This document shows, one piece after another, positions 37,998 to 47,473 of a stretch of 64,000 nucleotides of DNA. This DNA comes from Oceanobacillus sojae (GTDB lineage Bacteria > Bacillota > Bacilli > Bacillales > Amphibacillaceae), in the NCBI RefSeq assembly GCF_007991515.1, contig NZ_BJYM01000017.1, positions 1 through 64,000 on the forward strand, given 5' to 3'. The number at the start of each line of letters is the position of its first letter. Within the stretch, counting starts at the first letter, position 1. Made by a program: the position numbers and the translations under genes. The notes below the pieces were generated by a model. The model worked only from the letters and a program-made list of their open reading frames with translations. It was not told where the DNA came from and did not search any database.

Positions 37998-39902
37998 TTA
38001 ATTAAATATCTTCTTGAATTCAAGGTAGCCCTTAACCCTTCCTAATTGATTACTCTGATTTGGCTCCATTAAAAAACGAATAAACTGGTAGTAGGAATGA
38101 GATAAAGCATAATCATTTTTATAGTAGAACGAGATAACAATGGTGTGAAGTGTTTTATTCCTATATGTTATACTCTTTGGCAATTTACCAATGATGATCC
38201 TTGACCGGCCTGGGCGCTCTTCCATAAAAGAAATATATGCTGTTTTCGTATCATTAGGTATAAAATGATTACCCATCATCACCCCATTATCCAGCATTTT
38301 CTCATATCCGAACTGTTCAAGAAGATAATGTACGCAGTCATCGAACTCCTTCAAACTTTCAGGAATCTGAAGAAAATGATTTTGCCCAACAGCTATACTT
38401 TCCATCTCTCTCAGTCTTTTCATTTTAGACTGATTTAAGTAATCATTCAGAAGCGACTGTAAAAAATTCTGCTCTGTTTTCCCAAACAAAGACTGAATGA
38501 AAACAATATTCCAACCACGACTTACATTAATTTGCTCGGTTGTTAAAATCACATCCACATCATTTAAAAATAATTCATCTTTTTCTTCAAATAAGTAAGT
38601 TGGTATTGCATTTACAATCCGGACAGATGCTCCCATCAGACGCACAACTTCAGACACAATCCAATTTACAAGTGCTGTATGTTCATCTGAAATAAGTAAT
38701 AGCTTTAAAGGGGGGTCTTCCGTTTCCAATAAGTTGCCCAGGAAAAGCGTGATATAAGCCAGTTCTGCATCTGAGTACGTCGTTTCCATATCCTGCAAGC
38801 AAGGCTGACAAAAAGCTACAATGCTGGCCGACATCGGAAACATTCGGTTAATTTGCCGCTTATTAAAATTGGTATAGTCATGACCATTTTTTGCCCGTTG
38901 ATTTAACTGGTTAATATAGAACAGAAAATTTTTCTCAAAGTCAGGATACTTTATGAGATCAACCTGAAAGAATTCTTTTACTACATGAGTGAACAGCGAT
39001 ACAATTTTTTGGTCCGCTGCATCCCAATTCTCATTTGTATAAGGATAAAGATGGTTTTGTTCCATGATAAATTGTTGTATATAGACCAAATCTGCATTTG
39101 TAAAAGCTGTTGTCCCCATCTCCGATTTCAGGTGCTCCTCTAACCCCTTCATCATTGATGAAAGCGGCACTTCTGTTTGATTATCCGCAAAATGATACCC
39201 TAACTGATTCCGAATGGCAGTTATTAAAAGACCCGCGCTTACCAATCCAAATGCTTTTCCAGAAATGATAAACTGATATTTCACGATAGCTTCTTTTAAC
39301 ATTTTATTCATTTGAAAATATATCTCAAATATACAAAAATCCTTTTCCGGGAATACATGCTGTAGCGTCTTCTCCAAATTCAATCCTTGAAGGACCATCT
39401 TAGCCAAAAAGTAACGGATTCCCTCTTCACTTCCTTCAAATTTCAGACCCTTCGTGCTGGAAACGGTAAAACGGATACCGGACATTCTGCTAATCAGCTT
39501 CTTAATCTCCGTTACATCCAAGTTAATCGTTGATTTGGAGACATAGAGCCTGTCAGCAAGTTCTTCCATACTTACATAATCTGATTCAAAGCAAAGCATC
39601 CCCATGATTGTGTAAATCCTATCCCAAATGACATGATTCTCTATATTGTTTTTGTCCACAAATATTGGATTTACTAATAACTTTTTAATCGTTTCTTCTT
39701 CCCCTTGCTCTATATAACATTGACTCTTCTTTGAAATGTGTACCTGTGTTCCCGTTTCAGAAAGAAGGAGATTTATATTTTCCAGTTCCATCCGGATGGT
39801 GCGAATAGAAGCCTGCAGCATGTCAGCGAGCAGATCAAGTTTTATCGGCATATCGGTATACATAATATAGGACAAGATAATTTTTTGCCGTTTACTGAAC
39901 AT
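37998..39902 (-). CDS. PRD-type transcriptional regulator with degenerate phosphorylation sites
   Basis: 634 residues. Two DNA-binding regions: LLADMLQASIRTIRMELENI, and MEELADRLYVSKSTINLDV at about residues 112-130. Two PRD-like regions follow, then a IIB-like stretch (LLLISDEHTALVNWIVSEV) and a C-terminal IIA-like region. The usual His in PRD2 is replaced (ELAYITLFLGN), and the IIA His position reads IPND rather than IPH. It precedes the beta-glucoside operon and is probably its activator, but may not respond to PTS phosphorylation in the normal way. Confidence 0.85.
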   Translation of the reverse strand: MFSKRQKIILSYIMYTDMPIKLDLLADMLQASIRTIRMELENINLLLSETGTQVHISKKSQCYIEQGEEETIKKLLVNPIFVDKNNIENHVIWDRIYTIMGMLCFESDYVSMEELADRLYVSKSTINLDVTEIKKLISRMSGIRFTVSSTKGLKFEGSEEGIRYFLAKMVLQGLNLEKTLQHVFPEKDFCIFEIYFQMNKMLKEAIVKYQFIISGKAFGLVSAGLLITAIRNQLGYHFADNQTEVPLSSMMKGLEEHLKSEMGTTAFTNADLVYIQQFIMEQNHLYPYTNENWDAADQKIVSLFTHVVKEFFQVDLIKYPDFEKNFLFYINQLNQRAKNGHDYTNFNKRQINRMFPMSASIVAFCQPCLQDMETTYSDAELAYITLFLGNLLETEDPPLKLLLISDEHTALVNWIVSEVVRLMGASVRIVNAIPTYLFEEKDELFLNDVDVILTTEQINVSRGWNIVFIQSLFGKTEQNFLQSLLNDYLNQSKMKRLREMESIAVGQNHFLQIPESLKEFDDCVHYLLEQFGYEKMLDNGVMMGNHFIPNDTKTAYISFMEERPGRSRIIIGKLPKSITYRNKTLHTIVISFYYKNDYALSHSYYQFIRFLMEPNQSNQLGRVKGYLEFKKIFN

Positions 39903-40169
39903 CTTCTAACCCTTCTTTCCTTTCTGCTTTTAGAATAATATAGCCTTATTATACTCCTTCTATAGCTTTTCATCTGTTGTAAAAGCCTATGATATATACG
40001 CAGGATCCCAAGGCAGTTCATTTCATTAAGCTGTTAACAGCGTCCAAAAACTACACAAATTAGTCATTTTATTTTCATTTACGAGTAGCAAATATATAGT
40101 AAAATAGAAGTAATTTCTTACAGAAAATACTCTGGATGCATTTCATTCTAAGCTGAAGTTGGTGTTGAA

Positions 40170-40544
40170 ATGAAAAAGGCGATTTTGGTCAGCTGCGGCT
40201 CTCTTTCACTTGGTCTTGGGATAATTGGTATTATTTTACCACTGTTACCTACGACGCCATTTTTGTTATTATCTGCAGCGTGCTATGCAAAAAGCTCAGA
40301 AAGACTATACAATTGGCTGCTTGAAAATAAATACTTTGGTTCTTATATTAAAAATTACCGCGCAGGAAAAGGGATTCCGTTAAAAGTGAAAATTACTGCT
40401 GTATCCGTTCTATGGCTCTCCTTATCATTTACCATCTTTTTTGTGATTCCGCTGGTTGCCGTGAAGCTTCTGCTTGCGGTGATAGGCTCCTACTTTACTT
40501 GGTTTATCCTGAAACAAAAAACACTTAAAAAGCATGCTTTCTAA
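40170..40544 (+). CDS. DUF454 (YbaN) family membrane protein
   Basis: 124 residues with about three hydrophobic segments. Family signature GLGIIGIILPLLPTTPFLLL then ACYAKSSERLYNWLLENKYF and NYRAGKGIPLKVK. The function of this family is unknown. It starts 14 bases after AAGCTGAAGTTGG, so the ribosome site is weak. It precedes a structured spacer and the broken DUF2269 gene on the same strand. Confidence 0.88.
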   Translation: MKKAILVSCGSLSLGLGIIGIILPLLPTTPFLLLSAACYAKSSERLYNWLLENKYFGSYIKNYRAGKGIPLKVKITAVSVLWLSLSFTIFFVIPLVAVKLLLAVIGSYFTWFILKQKTLKKHAF

Positions 40545-40662
40545 CCATGGTTTTTGCCATGAAGGGCAGAGACTAAGTACGCAACGTCGTGTCGCAACGC
40601 CTTTGTGACCAGCACCCTGTAGGCCCGAACATGCTATTTGATTTTGGGGGTAGCTTTCAATA
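40545..40662 (+). other. Unusual GC-richer structured spacer
   Basis: About 118 bases, richer in GC than its surroundings and without a reading frame. Features: TGGTTTTTGCCA near the start, GGGC/GCCC complementary ends around 40573 and 40622, and the direct repeat GCAACG twice about 13 bases apart. It could be a dispersed repeat remnant or a structured RNA leader. I cannot name it. Confidence 0.35.
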
Positions 40663-41115
40663 ATGACATTTTATGAAATTCTCGTATTTATACATATATT
40701 TTCTGCTATTTTAGGGATGGGGCCTGGTTTTGTAATGACTCCAATTGCAAAATAAGCTTCCAATATGACAGAGCTGAGGCATGCGTATGCATTGCGAAAC
40801 AAGCTGCATCAATTTGTTATGATTGGCGGCACGTTGCTGTTGGTAACCGGATTATGGATGGGATTTTTAAATATGTATCTTTTCCAGCAAGGGTGGTATA
40901 TTACAAGTTTAATTCTTTTCTTACTTGCTCTGGCTTCCGGTCCTACTGTATTAGTTTCCAGCTCCAAGCCGATTAAAGCTTTATTGAAGGAGCATAAAGG
41001 AGAAGACATTCCTGCTGAATATTTCACATTGTCTAAGCGTTTATTTTTCTATGAAAATCTGATTAATACGCTGTTTTTAATTATTATTGCTTTAATGATT
41101 ACAAAGCCTTTTTGA
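40663..41115 (+). pseudogene. DUF2269-family membrane protein gene interrupted by an in-frame stop
   Basis: The first 30 codons (MTFYEILVFIHIFSAILGMG onward) read into a TAA at 40753-40755. The same frame then continues as ASNMTELRHAYALRNKLHQ and on to a full C-terminal part with three more membrane segments, ending at 41115. Together they give a normal small four-helix membrane protein of the DUF2269 type. An ATG at 40765 could restart translation, but would lack the first helix and has no ribosome site. A decayed gene is the simplest reading. Confidence 0.75.
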
Positions 41116-41139
41116 GTTTAAGGATATACGCTACTACAA

Positions 41140-41187
41140 ACATCATGTGTTGCGGGTTTGAAAACCATCACAACACACGATGCTTTT
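41140..41187. terminator. Convergent terminator
   Basis: Arms CATCATGTGTTG (41141-41152) and CAACACACGATG (41171-41182), one mismatch, with T-rich ends. Lies between the broken DUF2269 gene and the minus-strand lipoprotein gene. Confidence 0.75.
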
Positions 41188-41190
41188 GTA

Positions 41191-41931
41191 CTAAGGTATT
41201 TGAAATGTCTCAGAAACCCGTTCAACCATTGTCTCGTATTCTTCTTGTAAATCTGCAGGATACTCAATTAATAGATTAGCTATATAATCATCGGCTAAGA
41301 TTGATTTTTTATAAATATTATTGGTTCCGTCAAAATAGGAAATGACATACCAATCGTCTTCCAGTCTTTCATAGCTTACCGATTCACTCTCTTCTTCCGC
41401 CTCTGCAACATCATACTCATAATAAGATTCGATTGATCCTTTATCACTGGCAAGGGTACTTCCCTCTTCCGTAAGTCCAAAATGACTTCCCGACGCGATA
41501 ATGGTAGCTGTATCATCATGGACTTCAATGCCATCGCCGTTGTCTGGCATGTAGTCTGCTTCAAAGGTGGATGGATATTCAACAGAAAAGCCGAATCTTG
41601 CATTTGCGTAGGATTCATAAGCTTCCTCGGCAGCACTTTCATTATCTTCTTCATTTGCTTCCGTACCCCCGCCGGTTTCTGACGGGTCCTCGTTATCAGC
41701 ATTCTGATCTTGTGTGTTGTCCTCATCAGCCTCTTCGGAGTTGTCACCATTCTCATTTACATTTTCCTGATCTTCGTTGTTTTGGTCATCACCTTCATTT
41801 TGTGATTCATTATTGTTCTCGTCTATAATTTCCTGATTATCATTTGCTTTTTCATTATTATCACTATTACAAGCTATTAGCAGGATACTGCATACTAAAA
41901 GAATGCTTATCGACAGCATAAATCTCTTCAT
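41191..41931 (-). CDS. Lipoprotein with long acidic linker
   Basis: 246 residues. Signal peptide with lipobox LLIAC anchors it to the membrane. Residues 22-105 are nearly all Asn, Asp, Glu, Gln and Ser, a flexible acidic spacer like those of salt-tolerant bacilli. The C-terminal domain begins YANARFGFSVEYPSTFEADY, the start pattern of PsbP/Mog1-like folds seen in small surface lipoproteins. Function unknown. It is monocistronic. Confidence 0.82.
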   Translation of the reverse strand: MKRFMLSISILLVCSILLIACNSDNNEKANDNQEIIDENNNESQNEGDDQNNEDQENVNENGDNSEEADEDNTQDQNADNEDPSETGGGTEANEEDNESAAEEAYESYANARFGFSVEYPSTFEADYMPDNGDGIEVHDDTATIIASGSHFGLTEEGSTLASDKGSIESYYEYDVAEAEEESESVSYERLEDDWYVISYFDGTNNIYKKSILADDYIANLLIEYPADLQEEYETMVERVSETFQIP

Positions 41932-42149
41932 TCATTTTCTCTCCCCTCATTGTTTTGATTATTCAGAAAAATATTCCGAATAGATAGCCATAAAAGAAAG
42001 AAGCCCTAAAATACTAGACCCAATTCCTACGATATATATACTCACCTTTTCAATAATTTCATATAATAATCTATTACCTTATATCTACTTGTTAAAACAT
42101 ATAACTATCATTTAACATTGTAAGAATATATATTTCTTCCCTTAACATG

Positions 42150-42458
42150 TTACATCCCTCCCCCGCCAGAGCTTCTTATTACTCTTTTCACATACCCACA
42201 TCGCTGGCAACGATAAATAAGACGAAATGAAACTTCATCATCCCAGCCAATATGCTCAAACTTATGGAATCCTATTCTGCAAAGCAGATTCTTTTCACTC
42301 CTGGTTGTTAAATAATAAATCAAAAGAACAACTACACCAACAACGATAGCAACATAATGAATATAATACATATTAAACATCGCATCAGCATCTGCAATAA
42401 TAAACGCCGCTCCGAGAAAAATGAGGGAGTAACCTATTAAAGGAGCTTTATTCTTCAT
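42150..42458 (-). CDS. Small membrane protein with C-terminal zinc-ribbon-like motif
   Basis: 102 residues. Two hydrophobic segments (about 8-26 and 30-50) precede a cytoplasmic tail with CRIGFHKF and RCQRCGYVKR; these Cys and His residues could hold one zinc. The tail ends SSGGGGM. I do not recognise the function. ATG follows GAGGTGCC with AGGAGG nearby. Confidence 0.7.
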   Translation of the reverse strand: MKNKAPLIGYSLIFLGAAFIIADADAMFNMYYIHYVAIVVGVVVLLIYYLTTRSEKNLLCRIGFHKFEHIGWDDEVSFRLIYRCQRCGYVKRVIRSSGGGGM

Positions 42459-42794
42459 ATGGCACCTCCTCGGATTTTAAAATTTGTCCTTTATATTATT
42501 TAGAAGTCATTTTCCCTGACACAGGATTATTAAACAAAAAGACAGAGACCAGTAAAACAGAAAAAACAACTTTCTATTCAGCAAATGAAACACCTGTACA
42601 AGCAAGGAGATCTTGACATGATTGCAAATTATATTTCGACCGGCTCCACCAGCTTTATATTGATTAAGTATAATTTTGAATGAAATGCAATCAATTTACA
42701 GAGAATATTCAGAGGGTATACAATTAAAGATAGGAAAGCATTTAACTTCTTGCACAAAGATTTAATTAATTACTTGAATAGGAGAGGATTTCTC
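42459..42794. other. Spacer with one possible 21-codon reading frame
   Basis: A small frame at 42618-42683 (+) starts MIANYIST and is preceded by a good ribosome site, AAGGAGAT. It lacks any other support and is not called as a gene. The rest shows nothing. Confidence 0.3.
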
Positions 42795-43085
42795 ATGAAG
42801 TCAACTTCTGAAAATAAATTAAGAGGAAACAACAATCGTTCCTCCCTGCTTTATTTCATCATAACAGGATTTATCACCATCATCTTATCTTTCTTTTTCA
42901 CGGGAAGAGCTATTGCTGAGGGAGCTAATGATGATTTTGGTCTGGACTTCTTTTTACTTATTGCAGTCTGGGCTTTTGGAGCAACTTTTTACTATTTATT
43001 TCAATTAAAAAAGATTGGTGCCCTTATTTCAATCCTTCCCATCATTTTCTATATATGCTGGTTTATAGTATCTTTTTTCATGTAA
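42795..43085 (+). CDS. Small three-helix membrane protein, unknown function
   Basis: 96 residues. A polar N-terminal part (MKSTSENKLRGNNNRSS) is followed by three hydrophobic segments at about 19-40, 52-70 and 76-95. ATG at 42795 is spaced well from AGGAGAGG. No family is recognised; it resembles many small Bacillaceae membrane proteins. Confidence 0.65.
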   Translation: MKSTSENKLRGNNNRSSLLYFIITGFITIILSFFFTGRAIAEGANDDFGLDFFLLIAVWAFGATFYYLFQLKKIGALISILPIIFYICWFIVSFFM

Positions 43086-43091
43086 AGGAAA

Positions 43092-43123
43092 AGCAGCATA
43101 ATCCTTATTTGGATTATGCTGCT
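43092..43123. terminator. Hairpin between the small membrane gene and the symporter remnant
   Basis: Perfect arms AGCAGCATAATCC (43092-43104) and GGATTATGCTGCT (43111-43123) with a 6-base loop. The T-rich tail is on the minus strand (TTTTCCTTT), so it is probably the old terminator of the decayed symporter gene, also usable by the plus-strand gene. Confidence 0.7.
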
Positions 43124-43194
43124 GTCATTAGGATGCTTTTCTTTATAAGCCCTAAAAAGATACGGACAAGAGAAGAAAATTCAATTCTTTATTC

Positions 43195-43500
43195 CTATTC
43201 ATTCAACTGCTTTTTATCCTTCCGCTTTTCCCGCTCAGATAAAATATAGGCACATGCCGCATCACCAGAGATATTGTGAGGCGTTCTTAACACATCAAGA
43301 GGTCAATACCAATAATTAATGCGATACCTTCAACAGGGAGACCAACTTGATTCAGCACCATGCCAGCATAATCAATCCAACACTAAGCACACCCGCAGTA
43401 CCAACACTTGCCAAGGTGGCAACAAGCACACCCAACATAACAAGCCAGCCTAAAATATCGTTTGCTCGTTCAAATAAGTTAAAAATACCTTTCAAATTTA
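43195..43500 (-). pseudogene. Remnant of a sodium:dicarboxylate/amino acid symporter gene (DAACS/GltP family)
   Basis: No open frame remains, but reading the minus strand in pieces gives NLFERANDILGWLVMLGVLV, ATLASVGTAGVP and AMVLNQVGLPVEGIALIIGI, then a charged tail ending at a TAG at 43195. These are the C-terminal hallmarks of the GltP/DctA symporter family. Stops and small deletions interrupt it, and the N-terminal two thirds are missing. Confidence 0.75.
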
Positions 43501-43743
43501 AACCACACAAAAGATAGTACTGTCATAAGATAAGAAAACAAATAGCACTATGTTGTAGTGACTGAAAAGTCTATAAAAAAGATGCAGACACACTTACAAT
43601 TACAAGTGTTTCTACATTTTTATAAATATGCTAGATCGTATATTCCAATTTCAAAATTAGCACGCAGAAAAATTATTTCTTTAATATTTCCACTGGGATT
43701 TATTTACTTAGGTTATAAAGCATAATACTTTCTCTCCTAAAAA
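43501..43743. other. Spacer with weak hairpin and a doubtful short frame
   Basis: ACACTTACAATTACAAGTGT near 43589-43608 forms a small stem. A 47-codon plus-strand frame at 43582-43725 ends IFPLGFIYLGYKA and could be a gene fragment. It lacks a ribosome site, so it is not called. Confidence 0.3.
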
Positions 43744-44520
43744 CTACTTAAATCGAATCACATATGCATCCAGAAATATCCGCGCCAGCACCTGCAGCGG
43801 CAACCGCGAACGCACCTCATAATCAGGAAAAAAGCTTTGCTTCGACTTATAACCTAACAAATTAATATCACACAGCCGAAACAGACTGCTCTCCTTATTC
43901 GTTGTAAGCAGAATCGTTTTCACATTATTTTGCTTACAAAATTGTGCAGCCTCCACCAGCTCCTCTGTCTCTCCATTCAACGAGACAAAGATAACTAAAT
44001 CATCCCTTGTAAACTTTCTCGATTTAATACGGATAATATTCGGATCTGTATGCTCTTCACAATGCTTATCAAGCAGCTGCAGCTTTACCGTCATTTCATT
44101 GGAAATATGCTCTGAAAATCCCCTGGCAAATATTGTAATCTTTTTACTATATTTCACAGCAACTAAAGCGTCTTCAATCAGCGAGGAATCCAGATAATTT
44201 AACGTATTTATCACTTCCTCCTGATTCTTGAAGATAGCCGACTGAATTTGCGAATCAATATTTTTAATTTTTTCCAGCGCTCCCGGAAACTGCTGTGATT
44301 TTTCGGAGATAAATTGAAATTTAAAATCCGTAAATCCCCGGTAGTGGAGTTTTTTCATACATCGGACAATCGTGGAAGTGGAGACGTTCGCCTCCTCACT
44401 CAACTGCGTAATCGAAATATCGCCCATCGTCGAATAGTGCGATTCTATATAATTTAATAAATGCTTGTCGCTGCTGCTTAATTCATTATAGTAATGCTGA
44501 ATCCTCTGTTGGAAATTCAT
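43744..44520 (-). CDS. RpiR/MurR-family regulator with SIS domain
   Basis: About 258 residues. The N-terminal HTH_6 (ISITQLSEEANVSTSTIVRC and MKKLHYRGFTDFKF) is followed by a SIS domain (KITIFARGFSEHISNEMTVK, IFVSLNGETEELVEAAQFCK) that likely binds a sugar phosphate. Divergent from the kinase-PTS-LacD operon, which it probably controls. An ATG at 44520 follows GGGTG; a GTG at 44529 is the alternative. Confidence 0.9.
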   Translation of the reverse strand: MNFQQRIQHYYNELSSSDKHLLNYIESHYSTMGDISITQLSEEANVSTSTIVRCMKKLHYRGFTDFKFQFISEKSQQFPGALEKIKNIDSQIQSAIFKNQEEVINTLNYLDSSLIEDALVAVKYSKKITIFARGFSEHISNEMTVKLQLLDKHCEEHTDPNIIRIKSRKFTRDDLVIFVSLNGETEELVEAAQFCKQNNVKTILLTTNKESSLFRLCDINLLGYKSKQSFFPDYEVRSRLPLQVLARIFLDAYVIRFK

Positions 44521-44575
44521 ACTAAACACCCGCTTATCTTGAAATCTTTTTCATCTATTTTCTAACTATAACACA

Positions 44576-44594
44576 TATAATGCAAACATTTTCA
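44576..44594 (+). promoter_or_regulatory. -10 box and cre-like site of the ketose operon
   Basis: TATAAT at 44576-44581 joins a cre-like TGCAAACATTTTCA (44581-44594, 13 of 14 positions). No good -35 box is seen, so the promoter may need an activator. Confidence 0.45.
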
Positions 44595-44636
44595 TTTCCC
44601 ACTGTGCCATACTTTAAGAAGGAAAGGATGAATGCC

Positions 44637-45557
44637 ATGATTTATACATGCACATTAAATACAGCAATTGATATGTTCATCGAAATGGAGGATTTTCTTC
44701 CTGACAAGGTGAACCGAAGCATATACGATGAATTCCAGCCAAACGGCAAGGGAGTTAATATATCCATTATTTTAAATAAGCTTGGTACCCCTTCTACAGC
44801 TTTAGGTTATATAGCCGGCTTCAGCGGGCATTATATTCAGGATGAGTTGAAAAAAATGGGCATCAACACGGATTTTACAGAAGTAGATGGCGTCACAAGA
44901 ATTAATGGGTTTGTAAAATCTAATCAGGGCGAGTATAAAATCGTCAATAGCGGCCCGGAAATAACGGATATAAAAATAGATGAATTATTAAATAAAATTG
45001 CCGGATTTACAAAGGAAGATGTTTTATTTGTATCAGGCAGCCTGCCCAAAGGCGTGGAACCATCCATCCTGGTAGCAATAGCAAAGCATGCTGCTGATAT
45101 CGGATTTCGATTAATTTTAGATATAAGTCATCCTATCTTAAGTGAATTAGTTCACTATCAGCCTTATTTAATCAAACCGAATGATGAAGAGCTCCAAAAC
45201 CTGTTTCCAGAGGATAACCTGGATTCAGAACAGGCAATCATTCATGCAGCCCGAAAATTATTAGATAAAGGCTGTCAAAATATCTTAGTCTCTATGGGCG
45301 GCCAAGGTGCTTACTTTGTCAATAAAGAGTCAACACTCTACTGTCCTGCACCGAAAGGAGAGGTAGTGAATACAGCTTGCGCCGGAGACACAACATTAGC
45401 TACTTTTTACATTACTTTACAGACTAATACAGCTGAAGCGGCATTAAAGAAAGCTGTGGCAGCTGGTTCCTCTACTGCTTTCCGCTCCGGATTAACGGAT
45501 TTTGAGGATGTTGAAGATCTGATGAAAGACTTGAACGTAAAAACATTAACCGTATAA
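44637..45557 (+). CDS. PfkB-family ketose-1-phosphate kinase (1-phosphofructokinase-like)
   Basis: 306 residues. Opens MIYTCTLNTAIDMFIEM as in FruK/LacC kinases, has NGKGVNISIILNKLG and VSGSLPKGVEPS, and ends with the catalytic Asp motif NTACAGDTTLA (usually GAGD; here CAGD). It phosphorylates a ketose 1-phosphate (fructose or tagatose) at carbon 6. The ATG at 44637 fits the family start and follows GGAAAGG. First gene of a tight operon with PTS and LacD. Confidence 0.92.
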   Translation: MIYTCTLNTAIDMFIEMEDFLPDKVNRSIYDEFQPNGKGVNISIILNKLGTPSTALGYIAGFSGHYIQDELKKMGINTDFTEVDGVTRINGFVKSNQGEYKIVNSGPEITDIKIDELLNKIAGFTKEDVLFVSGSLPKGVEPSILVAIAKHAADIGFRLILDISHPILSELVHYQPYLIKPNDEELQNLFPEDNLDSEQAIIHAARKLLDKGCQNILVSMGGQGAYFVNKESTLYCPAPKGEVVNTACAGDTTLATFYITLQTNTAEAALKKAVAAGSSTAFRSGLTDFEDVEDLMKDLNVKTLTV

Positions 45558-45574
45558 ATGAAAGGGTGAAAATC

Positions 45575-47473
45575 ATGACATATCGTTTTTTAGGCGTTAC
45601 TGGTTGTCCCACAGGTATTGCACATACGTTTATGGCTGCAGAAGCACTTGAGAAAACTGCTGAAGAAAAAGGCGTTTCCATCAAAGTCGAAACCCATGGA
45701 CAAAGAGGTACAGAAAACCAGTTTACTGCTCAGGAAATTAAAGATGCAGAGGTCATTATTATTGCTGCTGATAAAAACGTGGACATTGACCGTTTCCATG
45801 GAAAAAAAGTGATTAACGTTTCTGTTTCAAAAGGAATTAAAAACCCTGAGGAATTAATCGACAGAGCTATCTCAGGAGATGTCGCTGTTTACAAAGGATC
45901 CGGTGAAGCGGCATCCTCAAATAACGAAAAAAGTGATCAGGGATCAGCCAATATCTGGCACCAGCTCTATGTGCATTTGATGAATGGTGTCAGCCATATG
46001 CTTCCTTTAGTTGTTGCCGGCGGGGTGATGATTGCTGTTTCCTTTATGTTTGGAATTTATTCAGCTGATCCTGAATCATCCCAGTATAATGTCATTGCCG
46101 AACAAATGAATACCATCGGCGGACTGGCTATGGGGCTGATGGTTCCTGTATTAAGTGCTTATATCGCCCAATCCATTGGTAACAGGCCCGGCCTTATCAT
46201 CGGTTTTATTGTCGGTATGATTGCCGATACAAACGGTACAGGATTTTTAGGCGGAATTGTTGGTGGTTTCTTAGCTGGTGGTCTTGTTTTACTGCTGATG
46301 AAAGCATTAAAGAATCTGCCAAAATCACTTGACGGTTTAAAAGCAATTTTCTTAATTCCGGTTCTCGGTATCTTTATCGGCGGATTTGCCATGTGGTATC
46401 TGTCCGTTCCTATGGAAGCAATTAATCAGGGAATGATGAACTTCCTAAGCAGCTTCCAGGATTCTAATCCGCTCTTATTAGGGTTGATTGTAGGTGTTAT
46501 GAGTGCATTTGATATGGGCGGCCCGGTCAACAAGGCTGCTTATGTAACAGGAACAGCGCTACTTGCACAAGGTAACTTCTTATTTATGGCAGGTGTTTCT
46601 GCTGCATGTATCGTTCCACCTTTAGCAACAGGTTTCTCTGTATTGTTCGCCCGTCGTCAATACAGTCAGGCTGAAGCAAGTGCCGGTTATGTCAATTTCC
46701 TATTAGGTTCTACACACATTACAGAAGGTGCAATTCCTTTTGCAGCTAAAAGACCTTTTACCATTATCCCGATTATTATGGTAGGTTCTTCTATCGCTGC
46801 CATGCTGACCTATATGTTTAAAGTAGAAGTACCCGCACCACATGGAGGATTTATTGTTCTTCCTGTTGTAACCCATGCATTCTTATGGGTATTGGCAATT
46901 CTAATTGGTGCTGTTATTTCAGGATTCCTAATGGCATTAGAACAAAAAAGACATCAACGGAAAAACAATGCTGAACAAGCAACTGCACCAGCGCCAAAAG
47001 AACAGCCTGCTTCCAAAAAGCAGGGCAGTCTTTTAGAAACAAATCAAATTCACCTGCAGCAAAAGCTGGGTTCCAAAGATGAAGTTCTGACATTTATAGC
47101 AGAAAAAGCGAAAGAATTAAATATTACAACAGATGCAAAAAAAGTAGTAAGTGGATTGCAAAAAAGAGAATCAGAAGGCTCAACAGGTATGGAGAACGGA
47201 ATTGCTATTCCGCATGTGAAGAGCGATGCAATTCAACAGGCAAAATTAATGGTTGTGCAATTGGCAGAAGGTATCGATTGGCCTGCAATGGACGGAAAAC
47301 CAACAGATTTTGTCATCAGTATTCTGGTGCCAGATGGAAGCAGCAACGAACACTTAGATATCCTATCGGCTCTTTCCAGAAAACTGATGAATCAGGAGTT
47401 TATTGACCAATTAAAGGCTTCTCAATCAGAAGCTGAAATAAAAGAATTATTACTTGGAGGCGTTAAAAAATGA
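45575..47473 (+). CDS. Fructose-type PTS permease, IIB-IIC-IIA fusion
   Basis: 632 residues. IIB first ([20 protein letters not shown], active Cys), membrane IIC from about 130 ([20 protein letters not shown]) to 465, then IIA at the C terminus with its His in [10 protein letters not shown]. The domain order differs from the PTS at 5.5 kb. It imports a ketose as its 1-phosphate for the kinase upstream. ATG at 45575 follows AAAGGGTGA; a GTG at 45566 is less likely. It overlaps lacD by 4 bases. Confidence 0.94.
   Translation: MTYRFLGVTGCPTGIAHTFMAAEALEKTAEEKGVSIKVETHGQRGTENQFTAQEIKDAEVIIIAADKNVDIDRFHGKKVINVSVSKGIKNPEELIDRAISGDVAVYKGSGEAASSNNEKSDQGSANIWHQLYVHLMNGVSHMLPLVVAGGVMIAVSFMFGIYSADPESSQYNVIAEQMNTIGGLAMGLMVPVLSAYIAQSIGNRPGLIIGFIVGMIADTNGTGFLGGIVGGFLAGGLVLLLMKALKNLPKSLDGLKAIFLIPVLGIFIGGFAMWYLSVPMEAINQGMMNFLSSFQDSNPLLLGLIVGVMSAFDMGGPVNKAAYVTGTALLAQGNFLFMAGVSAACIVPPLATGFSVLFARRQYSQAEASAGYVNFLLGSTHITEGAIPFAAKRPFTIIPIIMVGSSIAAMLTYMFKVEVPAPHGGFIVLPVVTHAFLWVLAILIGAVISGFLMALEQKRHQRKNNAEQATAPAPKEQPASKKQGSLLETNQIHLQQKLGSKDEVLTFIAEKAKELNITTDAKKVVSGLQKRESEGSTGMENGIAIPHVKSDAIQQAKLMVVQLAEGIDWPAMDGKPTDFVISILVPDGSSNEHLDILSALSRKLMNQEFIDQLKASQSEAEIKELLLGGVKK

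Noticed and set aside
40545-40662. Known riboswitch classes (for example fluoride) for the structured spacer
   Set aside because: I could not fit the conserved core of any riboswitch I know, so it is reported only as unexplained.
42618-42683. 21-codon frame with a good ribosome site
   Set aside because: No promoter, terminator or recognisable product; chance occurrence in AT-rich DNA is likely.
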